From: Todiramphus chloris collaris | Lineage: Eukaryota; Chordata; Aves; Coraciiformes; Alcedinidae | Assembly: GCA_025345505.1 (NCBI GenBank) | Contig: JANVCC010000047.1 | Coordinates: 9,772,413 to 9,836,412, forward strand | Direction of reading: 5' to 3' | DNA length: 64,000 bases | Shown: positions 49,586-59,215 of the stretch, in pieces | How the letters are laid out: each line of letters begins with the position of its first letter | How positions within the stretch are numbered: position 1 is the first letter of the stretch | The notes under the pieces: model-generated | The model's input: only the letters and a program-made list of their open reading frames with translations | What the model was told of the DNA's origin: nothing | Databases searched by the model: none | Position numbers and translations under genes: made by a program

Positions 49586-49735
49586 CTCAGAATAAGGTAG
49601 CAGTTAGAGCACTGCCTAACACAGAGGCAGCATAGGGGCAGACCTGTGTGATTCAAAACAACAGCTTGAATTTGGGTGTTTCACCTCCCAGATGAGTATC
49701 CTATTGCCTCTGAAATACAAAATTTACCTTCCTTC
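49586..49735. mobile_element. Possible ancient tRNA-derived SINE relic
   Basis: ggtagcagttagagcactgc followed by gtgtgattcaaaacaac and gcttgaatttgggtgtttca, cctcccagatgagtatccta: the order recalls old amniote tRNA-related SINE text (...AGTTAGAGCACTCnCC...GGTTCAAATCCC... and ...GAACCTGGGTCTCCCACCTCCCAGGTGAGTGCCCTA). Strongly decayed; orientation is not certain. Confidence 0.3.
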
Positions 49736-50348
49736 TTTCTTTCTGAAATATTCTAAAGGTATCTGACGCCTTTCATGGAAGAACAGAAACTTTCTTTACA
49801 TCTAAGCATGCTCAGTGAAGGACAAAAAAACCCAACAAACCACAAAATGTGTAGTTAATTTGATCTAAAATTATGTTGCTTATTAATTTCTCTCTGTACA
49901 TTTTACCTATTAAAGCATGTTCAGACAGAATGTGAAGAAAAGCATTCCATTTCAGGTAAAAGAAACTATTTCCTTACTGTCAAAATATTTCCCTACCACT
50001 TCCTAGTGGTTTATTGGAATTCAGAAAAGAAAATTCCTTTCACCTGAAATGAAGCAAGTTTTTTACCTTTTTTATGAAGTGGCAGGAAATGCAAAAGCAT
50101 TTATTCATGCTGCTTTTGTTACCATATTTCTTTTTTTTTTCCTCTATCCTCCACCTACATGTGCTAATTAAAGAATATCACATAATGGTCATAGATATTT
50201 CACTTTCTAGTGCATAGCTGTGTAATTTTCAATTTTACCTACCTGGCTTCTGTACTTAAGTTAGACAGAGTTCTGTCCCAGGCATAAGCAGCCAGCTGGG
50301 CTCTTTCTTATTGTTTATGTTCCTTCTTAGTTCTTTTTTTTTTTTTAG
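49736..50348. other. AT-rich stretch, candidate intron end
   Basis: No repeat recognised. The last 60 bases become a strong polypyrimidine tract (ttctta, then ttccttcttagttc, then T13) ending in AG at 50347-50348. Confidence 0.4.
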
Positions 50349-50621
50349 AACGTAAATACATTTGCACAGCCCAATGCATTAGAATCAGATTCAGACCGTA
50401 CAGTGAGATTAAGGAAAAATGTTACCTGTTTAAGATGTGGAAGAAATAGCCCAAAGGTGTTAATGGAAGTTAGAGCACTGAAAGAGACTAATCCAATGAC
50501 ACAGTTGACAGCCTTCACAGGCTGTCCTGCTTGCGCGAACGGTGCGCAATCTACCACTGTACATCAAGGCAATGACATGAATGCGTTACCTTCATCTATC
50601 CAGTCATGCGAAGGGACATAA
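50349..50621 (+). CDS. Candidate terminal coding exon with paired CxxC motifs
   Basis: An open frame of 90 codons plus TAA begins exactly after a strong splice acceptor (T13 then AG at 50347-50348), in phase 0 with an in-frame TAG just upstream, as expected for an exon and not for a free-standing gene. The peptide is mixed and globular-looking. It carries two Cys-x2-Cys pairs about 36 residues apart: TCLRCGRNSPK and GCPACANGAQ, a zinc-ribbon-like layout, with a Ser/Thr/Gln-rich tail after them. I do not recognise the protein. No start ATG precedes the first pair, so upstream exons would be required; I could not find them in the window. No AATAAA lies close behind the stop. The alternatives are a pseudo-exon or chance. 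Confidence 0.35.
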   Translation, partial: NVNTFAQPNALESDSDRTVRLRKNVTCLRCGRNSPKVLMEVRALKETNPMTQLTAFTGCPACANGAQSTTVHQGNDMNALPSSIQSCEGT

Positions 50622-50775
50622 ATTGGCACAACAAGCAGGTTCTGAGAAATTCATAAGGCTGGGTACAGTGGATTCATGTGGCTCACATCTACCATGACTT
50701 AGAGATTCAAGACTCTGTCAAGGCAGAATTACAAGTGGTAAGCTGAAAATTCATGGCAATGAAGTGGAGAAAATG

Positions 50776-50776
<1 letters not shown>

Positions 50777-50803
<27 letters not shown>
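50777..50803. repeat. T27 homopolymer (A27 on minus strand)
   Basis: Twenty-seven uninterrupted T, the longest homopolymer in the window. On the minus strand it would be an A27 tail directly after an open frame of 124 codons (50,807-51,181), so a reverse-transcribed RNA copy is possible. It is equally explained as a simple microsatellite. Confidence 0.9.
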
Positions 50804-50810
<7 letters not shown>

Positions 50811-53800
50811 TGATGGAAGGGAATACAAGCAAGGAAGACTTCCTGCAGCAGATCTTGGACCATACTAGCCATGACCTTCACAGAAACCTGAAGATGCCCA
50901 ACATTATGATGTATCAGACTCTTTGAACAATGTATGCCAGTCTTGAAATGTATCTGTAGCTTTGATTCCCTCACCCAATTTCTTGCAGAAGCAAATTCTG
51001 CATAACATGCTAGTCCTTGGCACCTCTGCTCTTGCCTTGGGTTCCCTGAAGCCATGCAGCTCCTTTGGGATGCTCTGAAGAGTACCCGTACAGTCAAATT
51101 CTTGAGGAGATCATAAAGGAAGGTTATAATGATCCTTCTGTGGCCACCTTCACCTCTTAGCAATACAGCAGTGAGGAACATACCTCAGCTTCCAACAGGA
51201 AAGTTTCTAACAAATAAGAACTGTAGATACAGATGCTTACTAGCATACAATATAAACATGCTGCCAGAGAGGAAGGGAGAAGAAGGGGGAGAAAAGGAGG
51301 CATTTAGGTGTCCAATTACCACAAAATTATCTGTGAGCAAAAAGTTTATCAGTCTTGCTACTGCTCATAGTGTATCTGCTCCCTCTCCCTCATCTGTGTT
51401 ACAAGCTGCCTGTTGACCCTTGCCTAGGATGGGGATGAAAAGATGTACAAAAGGCTGTTGAAATATCCTGGGACTGTATCAGGCATCCATTGCTACCCCA
51501 AATGTGACTGTAATGGTTATTTCTGCTCTTTCCATACAAAATTACAGACTCAAAGGGCAGAATGTCTTCTATGAAAAGACAGGGAGAGACAAGAATCAGT
51601 AAGGATCCTTGAATATCCTTAATTAATATCAGATTTCCCAAAGGAGAATCATCAAGGCTGACATTCAGGTAAATAACAACAAAAAATATTGCTATGTTAA
51701 AATACAGCTTCCACACTGTGAACAAATGTAAATGTAATCAACAGAAGAAAACAGTTCATATACACAAAGCAGCAAATTGGGCATTACTTATTTGACAAAG
51801 CCTCATAAATTACCATCTGTCATGATCCCAGTTCTTTTTATGAAGATTCTCAGCAAGAAATATTTTGTAAGCATCTTATTAAAAATACATATGCATTCAA
51901 TGATGTTTATCTGTGACAGATTTGGGCAGGGGTAAGCACTGAGACATTAAAACACGGTGGATAAAACTGAGATCTTATTTTGGGAAATATGTCATATGAT
52001 GCTGAGCCAAGAAATATAGTAATGTCGTTACCTTATATAATTCCTTTACCTGGGGTTCTGTGCAGAGCCACATCTCCATGCTGATAGTCCTGCTGCACCA
52101 CAGGAATGAATTCCTTATGTCTTCTACTAAACAGGCATTTGATTAAACAGTGTCAGAGACTGAGCCATAGCTATGCAACCACTTGATATGGTAAACTATT
52201 CACTGCTGCCAGAAGATGTTGTTTCTCATTCTTTGTTATGGCTCCTCTGTGATTTGGTTTGTTTCTCTTGAGTTGGTCCTTAGCCCAGTGCTAGGAGGAC
52301 AAAAATATAAAGCAGTTATTTACTGTCTAACACACACACACCAAAGATAGCCAGGGTGTGTGAGGAGCTATTAGTCTAAACATGAACGGGCATACTACCC
52401 TGATTAGGTGTCTGAAGAGTTTTTGCTGGCCAGACAGAAGGGGAAGAGTTTCCTTGCTGGAAAGTAGTTGTTGCTGAGTTGCTGTCACACAGCTGCTCCA
52501 GCCAAAACTGGCAACCCTAACAGCTCCACTTGATGTGATGATTCCCAATGAGGTCCCAACTTGACTGACATTCTAATTAGTTTCATTTTGTTTTGTTTTC
52601 TTCTTTTGGACCCTGCATCTTTCCATGCTAGTGATTTCGACCTTGAAACTTGCAGCTACTGCTGATTCTGTCTCAACAATCCTATCTCTGCCTGTACACT
52701 GCTTCTGAGCAGTCCGAGTCCAGGTTATGCATTTGTGCCGTATCAGAGCAGGGCCTTTGGTGCTTGCCATGCAGATGCCCGGACAGCTGTGTATGTGTGT
52801 GTACCTGCGTGCTTGCTGACAGCATGAGCTACAGAAAGGGACTGGCATTACCTTCCTCCTTACAGCTGCTTTGGTAGTGCTGTTGCTGGAGCTTGTGTAG
52901 CTGTGCAGTGAGCCAGCTCAGTTCGGGGAGCTGGAAAGGAATCCAGCTGCTGGTACAACCAGCTGCTAACTGCACTGCAGTAAGCAGGGCTTCATGTTGT
53001 GAACTGGCACACTGAAAACAGCAGGCTGCTTAGAAAATGAGTAAATGTGGCCAAAGAGTGAGAAAAGGTTCAAGGAGGAGCGCTTTGTTTAAAGTAAAAA
53101 AAATTACTTTTTTTCCCCTGTAAATACCCCTCACAGCCTTCATATCTAGCTACTCTACAACACAGCAGCATTTCCAGATTCTGTTGTTATAATTGCTCCA
53201 GACTCTTCAAAATTCACCATTTTAAGTTGCTTACATTTCTGTACTTAGTGAATGATTTATGAATGAGAAGCCTAGTATGCCGATTGCTACAAACATGGTA
53301 GCACTTTCTAGTCAGAAAGTCCTGCTTTCCTGGGTTTGAGCTGAATCCTACAGGAGAACTGAGATCATTCCACATATCCAGCCCTGCTCAATATTGCTGT
53401 GCTGTCAAGAATCCACTGCATTCTGAACAGCAGATTTCTACCAACTTGTTAAATACACCAAACAGATCACTAAACTGCCTTTCTTCTGTGGAGTCTGTTA
53501 CACAACAGACCAACAATATGTTTTGAAGTCTGATATAATCATTTTAGCCAAGTTGCTATTTAGCAGATTTGATATTCTGTGTGTGAGCCACATGCATACT
53601 TCTTTGTAAAATGTTAAAATTCCTATGGCATCTAAAGATGCGCACCCAGAAGTGGAATATATTGTTATCTGGTTATTTTGCTTTAAAGTTAAGTTATATG
53701 TATGCATGTTTGTTTACTGATTTATATAGTTTAGTTTACTATATTTAAGAAGTCTAGCTATCTGTCTCAATTCAAGTACAGAAAACCCATATTTACTAAA

Positions 53801-56351
53801 GCAGACATAGAATCAATCTCAAGGAATTGACTTTTTTTTTGTTGTTAACTGAACATCTGGTATATGGATTACATCTGTTTCCATAGTCACATATTCAGAG
53901 AAAAACATATTTCAGCCATCTTTTGGCTGAGCTCCTGATACTATTTTAGCATATGATTTTCTTCCACAGACAAGTTTTTGTCCATTATACAGAATTTGCT
54001 CTCCATTTGATTTTATTATTTCATTTGAAGAGCAAATAAAATAAGCAGTTCTTCTAAAAATACAGCACAATGAAGAAACCCCCCCACACTTTCAGCTATA
54101 TGTTTTGGTAATAACTCTGTAATATATTCAGGTAAAATGAAATGTGAACTTCTGCAAGAATGTTCTTAATGTATTGTGAGTCCGATATACTTTGTGAAAT
54201 TAGAGACACCTGGTTTTGTCATTGCATTCCAGTTTATTTATTACACAGGCATACGTGACCTGAATGTTCTGAACAGAACCATAGGAACAAAAATATGAGA
54301 AACAGAAGAGGTCTACCAGTACCTCCTGTCTCCCTTCTGTTGTTGAGGAATTTCTTATCATTCTTCCAGCCTGTTCTTTTGTCAGCAGTTCTACAATCTA
54401 AAAAGATACATTTGGGGGGGGTATATTTTTCCTGTTATCCTACACCTTCCTTCTTCAACATCTCATTACTTTGTTCATAATTTTCAAACCAGGGCTACCT
54501 CTTTTGCCTTCTGGCACCAATCAGCTGTTACGATATTCTGTGCTAGCACCTAGCAAGTTACACGTAAAGGCTCAGATGACCAGCCAAAGACAAGAGTCTT
54601 TTTTCTGCACTGAATTGTGGTGTGGCAGCCTGGAACAAGTTGGTGCAGTTTTCAAGGGCATTAGAGCTCCTCCTGGCCTATGGAATACATCAGCCAGGTT
54701 GAGATGTGTGACACTGAGGGCTCCTTTGTTGTCCCTGTCATGGTAGAACAACTGTTCTGGAAGGCAGTATCTGTCTTTAGTGCAGGGGGTGTACTGGAAT
54801 GCAGCTTTCTAGACAGGAGCAGTTTGGATTACTCTATTTACATATCTTTTCAAGTAAAGAACATAAGTAGGAGCGTTTGAACAAATGGAAGGTGGTAGCA
54901 TGGAAAGCAGCATCTCCGAAAAGGATTTCAGGAGCACAGTGACAGACATCTCAGAACTCCCACGTTGTAATGTGTCAATTTAAGGCTAACATAATCCTTG
55001 GTTGCGTGAGGAAGGAACATTGAGATGACTTATCTCTGCATGGGAAAAGTATAAAAGACATACTTTTACTTTGGACTTGAGGCTTCCTTAGGTAGTCCTG
55101 ATTTATATCACAGTTCTCTATCTTTTACCTTTCTTGACTGAAGTAATGTTCTTGTCCTACAAGACCAGCATTATGACTCCACTCTAGCTCTCCTCAGGTG
55201 CAACTTTTGTTCTGCACATGCAATTCACCTTTTTTTAAGCAATAACTTAGCTAATGATGACTAGTTTTTTCAATGCAGATGCAGTTCATGTAGAAGAAAA
55301 CAGTATTAAACAATAGGTATTCCCTATGTGCCTAACCTTACCATCGCTTGTCCAGGCCTTGTCTGACTGTGACTCATTAATGAATCACTACAATGGCAGA
55401 AGGCCCAGGGGAGATGGAAAGGGTGACATGCTCATGGAGCTCAGGGAAAGATGTGGGGAATGCAAAGAAAGCTGAAGTTTGCACAAGGGAGGCTGGAAGG
55501 TTTTCTTTCTTCTGGGTAAATGGCTACATCATTTCAGTGGATCAGCCACCCGTGGAGTGGATCAACTGGCTAAATTAGTTGGGTGTGTAGTATAAAAACT
55601 GAAAAACAAACAAAAAGGACTTTGAAGAGAGCAACAGACTTGAGGTGGATTCAGGCCATGTATTCCTTCCCAGCATCTGAGGATACCTAGTGTTGTAATG
55701 GTCAGCGTGTTGTAGAGAATTATTTTAGTACTGTGATTCAACAATATATCGCAATTGCTATATTCTGATTATTCGTACTTTTGTTGTGACTTAAGTATGT
55801 TGTTCTATGTAATGTCAAAAGAGTTTTAAATATAAAATTTTGTGGTTAAACTTTGAATCCTCCATGTGTGGAATAGCTAAAGCAAATCGGTCAGAATATC
55901 AGACCCTGACCCTGATACAGGTTTATCAGGTCTGCATTCCAGACTTTGTTTCATTGCCAGTATCTGTGTCCTGTATTTCATCTCTCTTTAGACACAGCTT
56001 TTTATGCCTCTCAAATTTGGGAGTTTCTGCAGGTGGATGTACTTCACTTATGGTAATGATTCACACTAATTCCCCTTGTCTTCACAGTGGTTTCTCCAAA
56101 AATCACCACTCATTGAGACAGGGAAAGAGGTGCAGATGCTTTCATATAAGAGTCTTTTGCCATATTTTGTAGGTTAAGAATATGTAGCTTGTCAAGATAC
56201 CAGTCTTTGAAAGGCTTATGATTCCAAAATACAAACTCCACCACAGAAGATTGGTCCTGAAATTGTGCAAATTAATCTGCTCTCTATATTTCAATGTTGT
56301 TGAAAAAATAGCAAAAGTTAGAAAAGATACACCATCAGTATTTGTGGGTGT
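50804..56351. other. Long stretch, no gene recognised
   Basis: About 5.5 kb. On the minus strand 51,181-50,807 is open for 124 codons with no recognised family. 52,650-52,990 is GC-richer, with CAGCTGCTGG and ACCAGCTGCT facing each other near 52,950. No transposon named. Confidence 0.45.
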
Positions 56352-56752
56352 TGTGGTTTAAGGGTAAACAGAGTGAGTGGGGGGGATAGGTGGTAACCCC
56401 AGGACCCTGAGGGGTCCGAGGGCACCCGTGATTCCTTCGCCTTCCCTGCCACACTCCTTGAAACACGGAGACCGGTAGTTCAGGGGGCTCTTCCTTCCCG
56501 GGCTGTGGGAGCTGCGAGGGCAGCTCAGCTCAGCTGGGCCTGACTCCACGTGCGCTGCGCAATCCAGCGCCATCTGAGATTGGGTTTTTTATATAGTTCT
56601 ATATCCTCTTTCCCTTAATATTCCTTTTTCTGTTTTTCTCCTGTTATTCATTAAGTTGGTTACAGTCTTAACTTCCAATCTTAGGTGAGGGAGGAGGGAG
56701 GGGGGCTAATCCTGCTCTGTGTTCCATGTGGGCTTGTCCTGAGCCTTAAACA
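56352..56752 (+). mobile_element. Solo ERV LTR, GC-rich U3, plus strand
   Basis: A ~400-bp block bounded by TGTGGTTTAAGGG and GCCTTAAACA, which gives the inverted TG...CA ends typical of LTRs (TGTGGTTTAAGG against TGTTTAAGGCTC on the other strand). U3 is GC- and CpG-rich (gaggggtccgagggcacccg, ctccacgtgcgctgcgc). A TATA box lies at 56590-56596 and ATTAAG, a weak poly(A) candidate, near 56,650. The internal repeat cagctcagctcagctggg sits just upstream of the promoter. No viral genes flank it. Flanks ggtgt and gaggc do not match, so no target-site duplication is evident. Confidence 0.7.
56590..56596 (+). promoter_or_regulatory. TATA box of the GC-rich LTR
   Basis: TATATAG in the context gggttttttatatagttct, at the end of the GC-rich U3. 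Confidence 0.5.
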
Positions 56753-57399
56753 GAGGCAGCGGGCTAGAGGAAATGGCTCAGAACAAATGGCTTAGCTCAA
56801 TCTTTATATCTTTTCAAGAAGATTTAAGTTAACTTGATTGTATTGTACAAGTACTTTCAATGGCAGAAAATACCAGCTCCTGAAATGATTTTTAACCACA
56901 TGAATGACAGCATAGTAAAAAATAAAGCCATGGAAATTGAAATTAGAAATTTTGCATAAATGTTTCACTGTGCAGATGGTCATCCAAAGGGATAAAGTTC
57001 TGAAGGCAGTGGTGAACTTTCAGTCTTTTGAGTTATTTCAGCTGAACTGAGATACCTACCTGGAAGATGTAGTTTTGACAAAGGTTTTTTATTACACTCA
57101 AGAGTGAGTTAGCCTAAGGAAATGTAATGACCTATGGTTACATGGCATCAAACTAGTGTCTGCAAAACTTAGGCTCTATGAATCTATTTGTACCTGCTAC
57201 GTTGTACAGAGATACATAAATCCACCCCAGAAAAAATCTGAGAGAAGTCTGAATTTTTTTTTTTGTTTTTTTTTTTTTCCTCCTGGTATTTATAACGTAG
57301 GACCTAGAGTTGTCATGAACCACTGGGTTCATTGATTCTAGTCCCCTGTTTTGACATGCCACAGTATTTTATAATGGTTTTGGAAAAAGCCCCAACTAT
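56753..57399. other. AT-rich stretch, no gene recognised
   Basis: Contains a T-rich homopolymer tract (T11-G-T13, 57,254-57,278). Nothing else recognised. Confidence 0.5.
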
Positions 57400-58640
57400 T
57401 CCTACTCAAAGGCTGTTTCAGAGCTTCACTGCTCTGCTGACTGAATTTCCATCTCTAATCTATTCATGGCTACTTTACACCTATTCATTCCCATGACAGC
57501 ATTGTCCTTCAGGTTATACTCCTGATGTACATGAATATATTTATGTAGAGCAGTCATGTCTGTATTCAATTTTAGTTAGATCTGTAAGACTGCAATTTTT
57601 TATGTCTTTTCTGATAATCCATGCCTCTGTTGTATTTACCCCAGCACTCCTTCTCTACATTTGTTTCAGTCTGAGCTCATGAGTGTTGAAGGATGTTTGT
57701 ACTGTTTGCTGTATTTTATTCCTTTTTTCTTCTCCATCACTGATCTGCTCCTTTTTCATCCTTTACTATTCTGCGTTCCATGATCTGACCTATTTTTCAT
57801 TCTTCTATTGCCTTCATTCACTTATTTCCTTTTTACCATCCACTCTGCTCTGGTTTCCTATCCATTCTCTCAACTCAAAGTTTTAGAAGTGGCACTCCAG
57901 ATTAAATCAAAGTCTGTAATTAGTTTGGCATCCTGTCTCCAACAGTGGCCAATGGCCATGAATACCTAGGTGAAAATATTTTTGTTACACTGCAGAAACT
58001 TTCTTTACCATCACAAATACTGTGACATAGCAAACTGTCACCTCAATACCATCAAGATTTTCCACATCTTTTATGATCTACACATCTATTCAGATGAGTA
58101 GATTGTACTCTACTTGCAACTTCCGTATACGTGGAAAACTGATCATTGATTCCAACCTTTTAATTGTTACTGAGTCATGTGAAGGGCTTGCTTCTTATCC
58201 CATCATAGAATAATTTCTTGAAGAGCACTGATGACCAGCCGTGTTGAATGCCTTTTGAAAGTCTAAATAGACTTTATGAATAGGATGTTTATCCTCTCTA
58301 AAAATTCATCTGTTTTTTTTACAGATATATGATAACGTATCTCTACAAAAGTTTTCTTGACTTCCTCAGTGCCTGGTATCTCTCTCTGACTTCTCTAATT
58401 TTATTCTTTGTCATGATTCTCACTGATTTGTCTGTGTAAATATCAGATGTACTCGTCTGTAGTTATGGATCCCACAAATATAATTAAAAATTATCACTGT
58501 ATTCTGATTTTTGAAGTTTTATGTGAGAGGCTTCAAACCTAAGTTACTAGTTCAGTTACTTTACCCTCCGGTTTCTTAGGAACACCTGGGTAAAAATTGT
58601 CTTGTGCCAGTGATTTGATGTTATTGCTGTTTTTTTTTTT
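57400..58640 (-). mobile_element. Ancient amniote-type CR1, minus strand, with gaps
   Basis: Read in reverse, an old CR1 of the turtle/crocodilian class. 57,400-57,620 resembles the 3' region (tgtttcagagcttcactgct, gctgactgaatttccatctc). A pyrimidine-rich insert follows at 57,640-57,880. Then gcatcctgtctccaacagtg/gccaatggcc (consensus CAGTATCCTGTCTTCnGACAGTGGCCAATGCC) and the RT: gaatgccttttgaaagtcta (consensus AAATGCCTTTTGAAAGTC), actcgtctgtagttatggat (consensus ACnGGTCTGTAGTT), cggtttcttaggaacacctg, and gtgccagtgatttgatgtta. Highly diverged and broken, and probably a composite of more than one copy. Confidence 0.75.
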
Positions 58641-58781
58641 CTTTGAATATTCTACTTAATTTCAATTTAAAATATACTCTTACAAAAATTGCTCCATGGT
58701 GCCAATCTTAACATCAATCCCTAACCTCCAGAACAAGCCCCAAAGCCTATCACAAACTCCAACCTGTAACACCATTTATAT

Positions 58782-59215
58782 TTAGAGTTCAGGGACAGGG
58801 TTTGAGTTAGGGGCATTTATGGTTGGACTTTTGGTTTACTGTTAGTGTTCAGACTTAGATACCAAGTTAGAGTAAAGTGATTGGATTCGGTTTAGGATTT
58901 GGGTTTGGTTTAGCATTATGGTTGCGTTAGGGTTAAGGATAAGGATAGCTTTTAAGGTTAGGTTTTAGGATTAGGCTAAATCTGTTGTTATGCTTTAGAT
59001 TTGTATTTTGTCTTTTAGTCAGGGTGCAGTTAGGCTTAGATTGATGAGCAGTATTAAGGTTAGGTTTTAAATTTGGGTTAGATTTAGAGTCTGGGTTAGA
59101 GTTATGCTTAGGGTTTAGTTTAATTTTAGGATTAGGGTTAGGATTACCATTTGGCTTTGTTCAGACATTAGAGTTTATTATTAGTCATATATTGTTAGGG
59201 GTTGTTACGCTTAGA
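58782..59215 (+). repeat. Degenerate interstitial telomere-like tract (TTAGGG-related)
   Basis: About 28 occurrences of TTAG in ~430 bp, with marked T/G bias on the plus strand. Exact TTAGGG hexamers occur at 58807, 58927, 59108, 59132 and 59195, and many single-base variants lie between (ttaggt, ttagga, ttagag, ttaaggtt). Example: ggattagggttaggatt. Spacing is irregular, so this is an old, decayed array. It starts soon after the ancient CR1 ends. Origins could be repair of a double-strand break by telomerase, a fused or rearranged chromosome end, or a TTAG-rich satellite not of telomeric origin. Confidence 0.65.

Noticed and set aside
49586..49735. A functional tRNA gene
   Set aside because: Only a decayed B-box-like gattcaaaa is present. 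The cloverleaf cannot be formed and there is no terminator, so a SINE relic is more likely.
57650..57890. 67-codon frame at 57,683-57,886 as a gene
   Set aside because: It is Phe/Ser/Leu-rich low-complexity translation of a pyrimidine-rich tract inside an ancient CR1 region.
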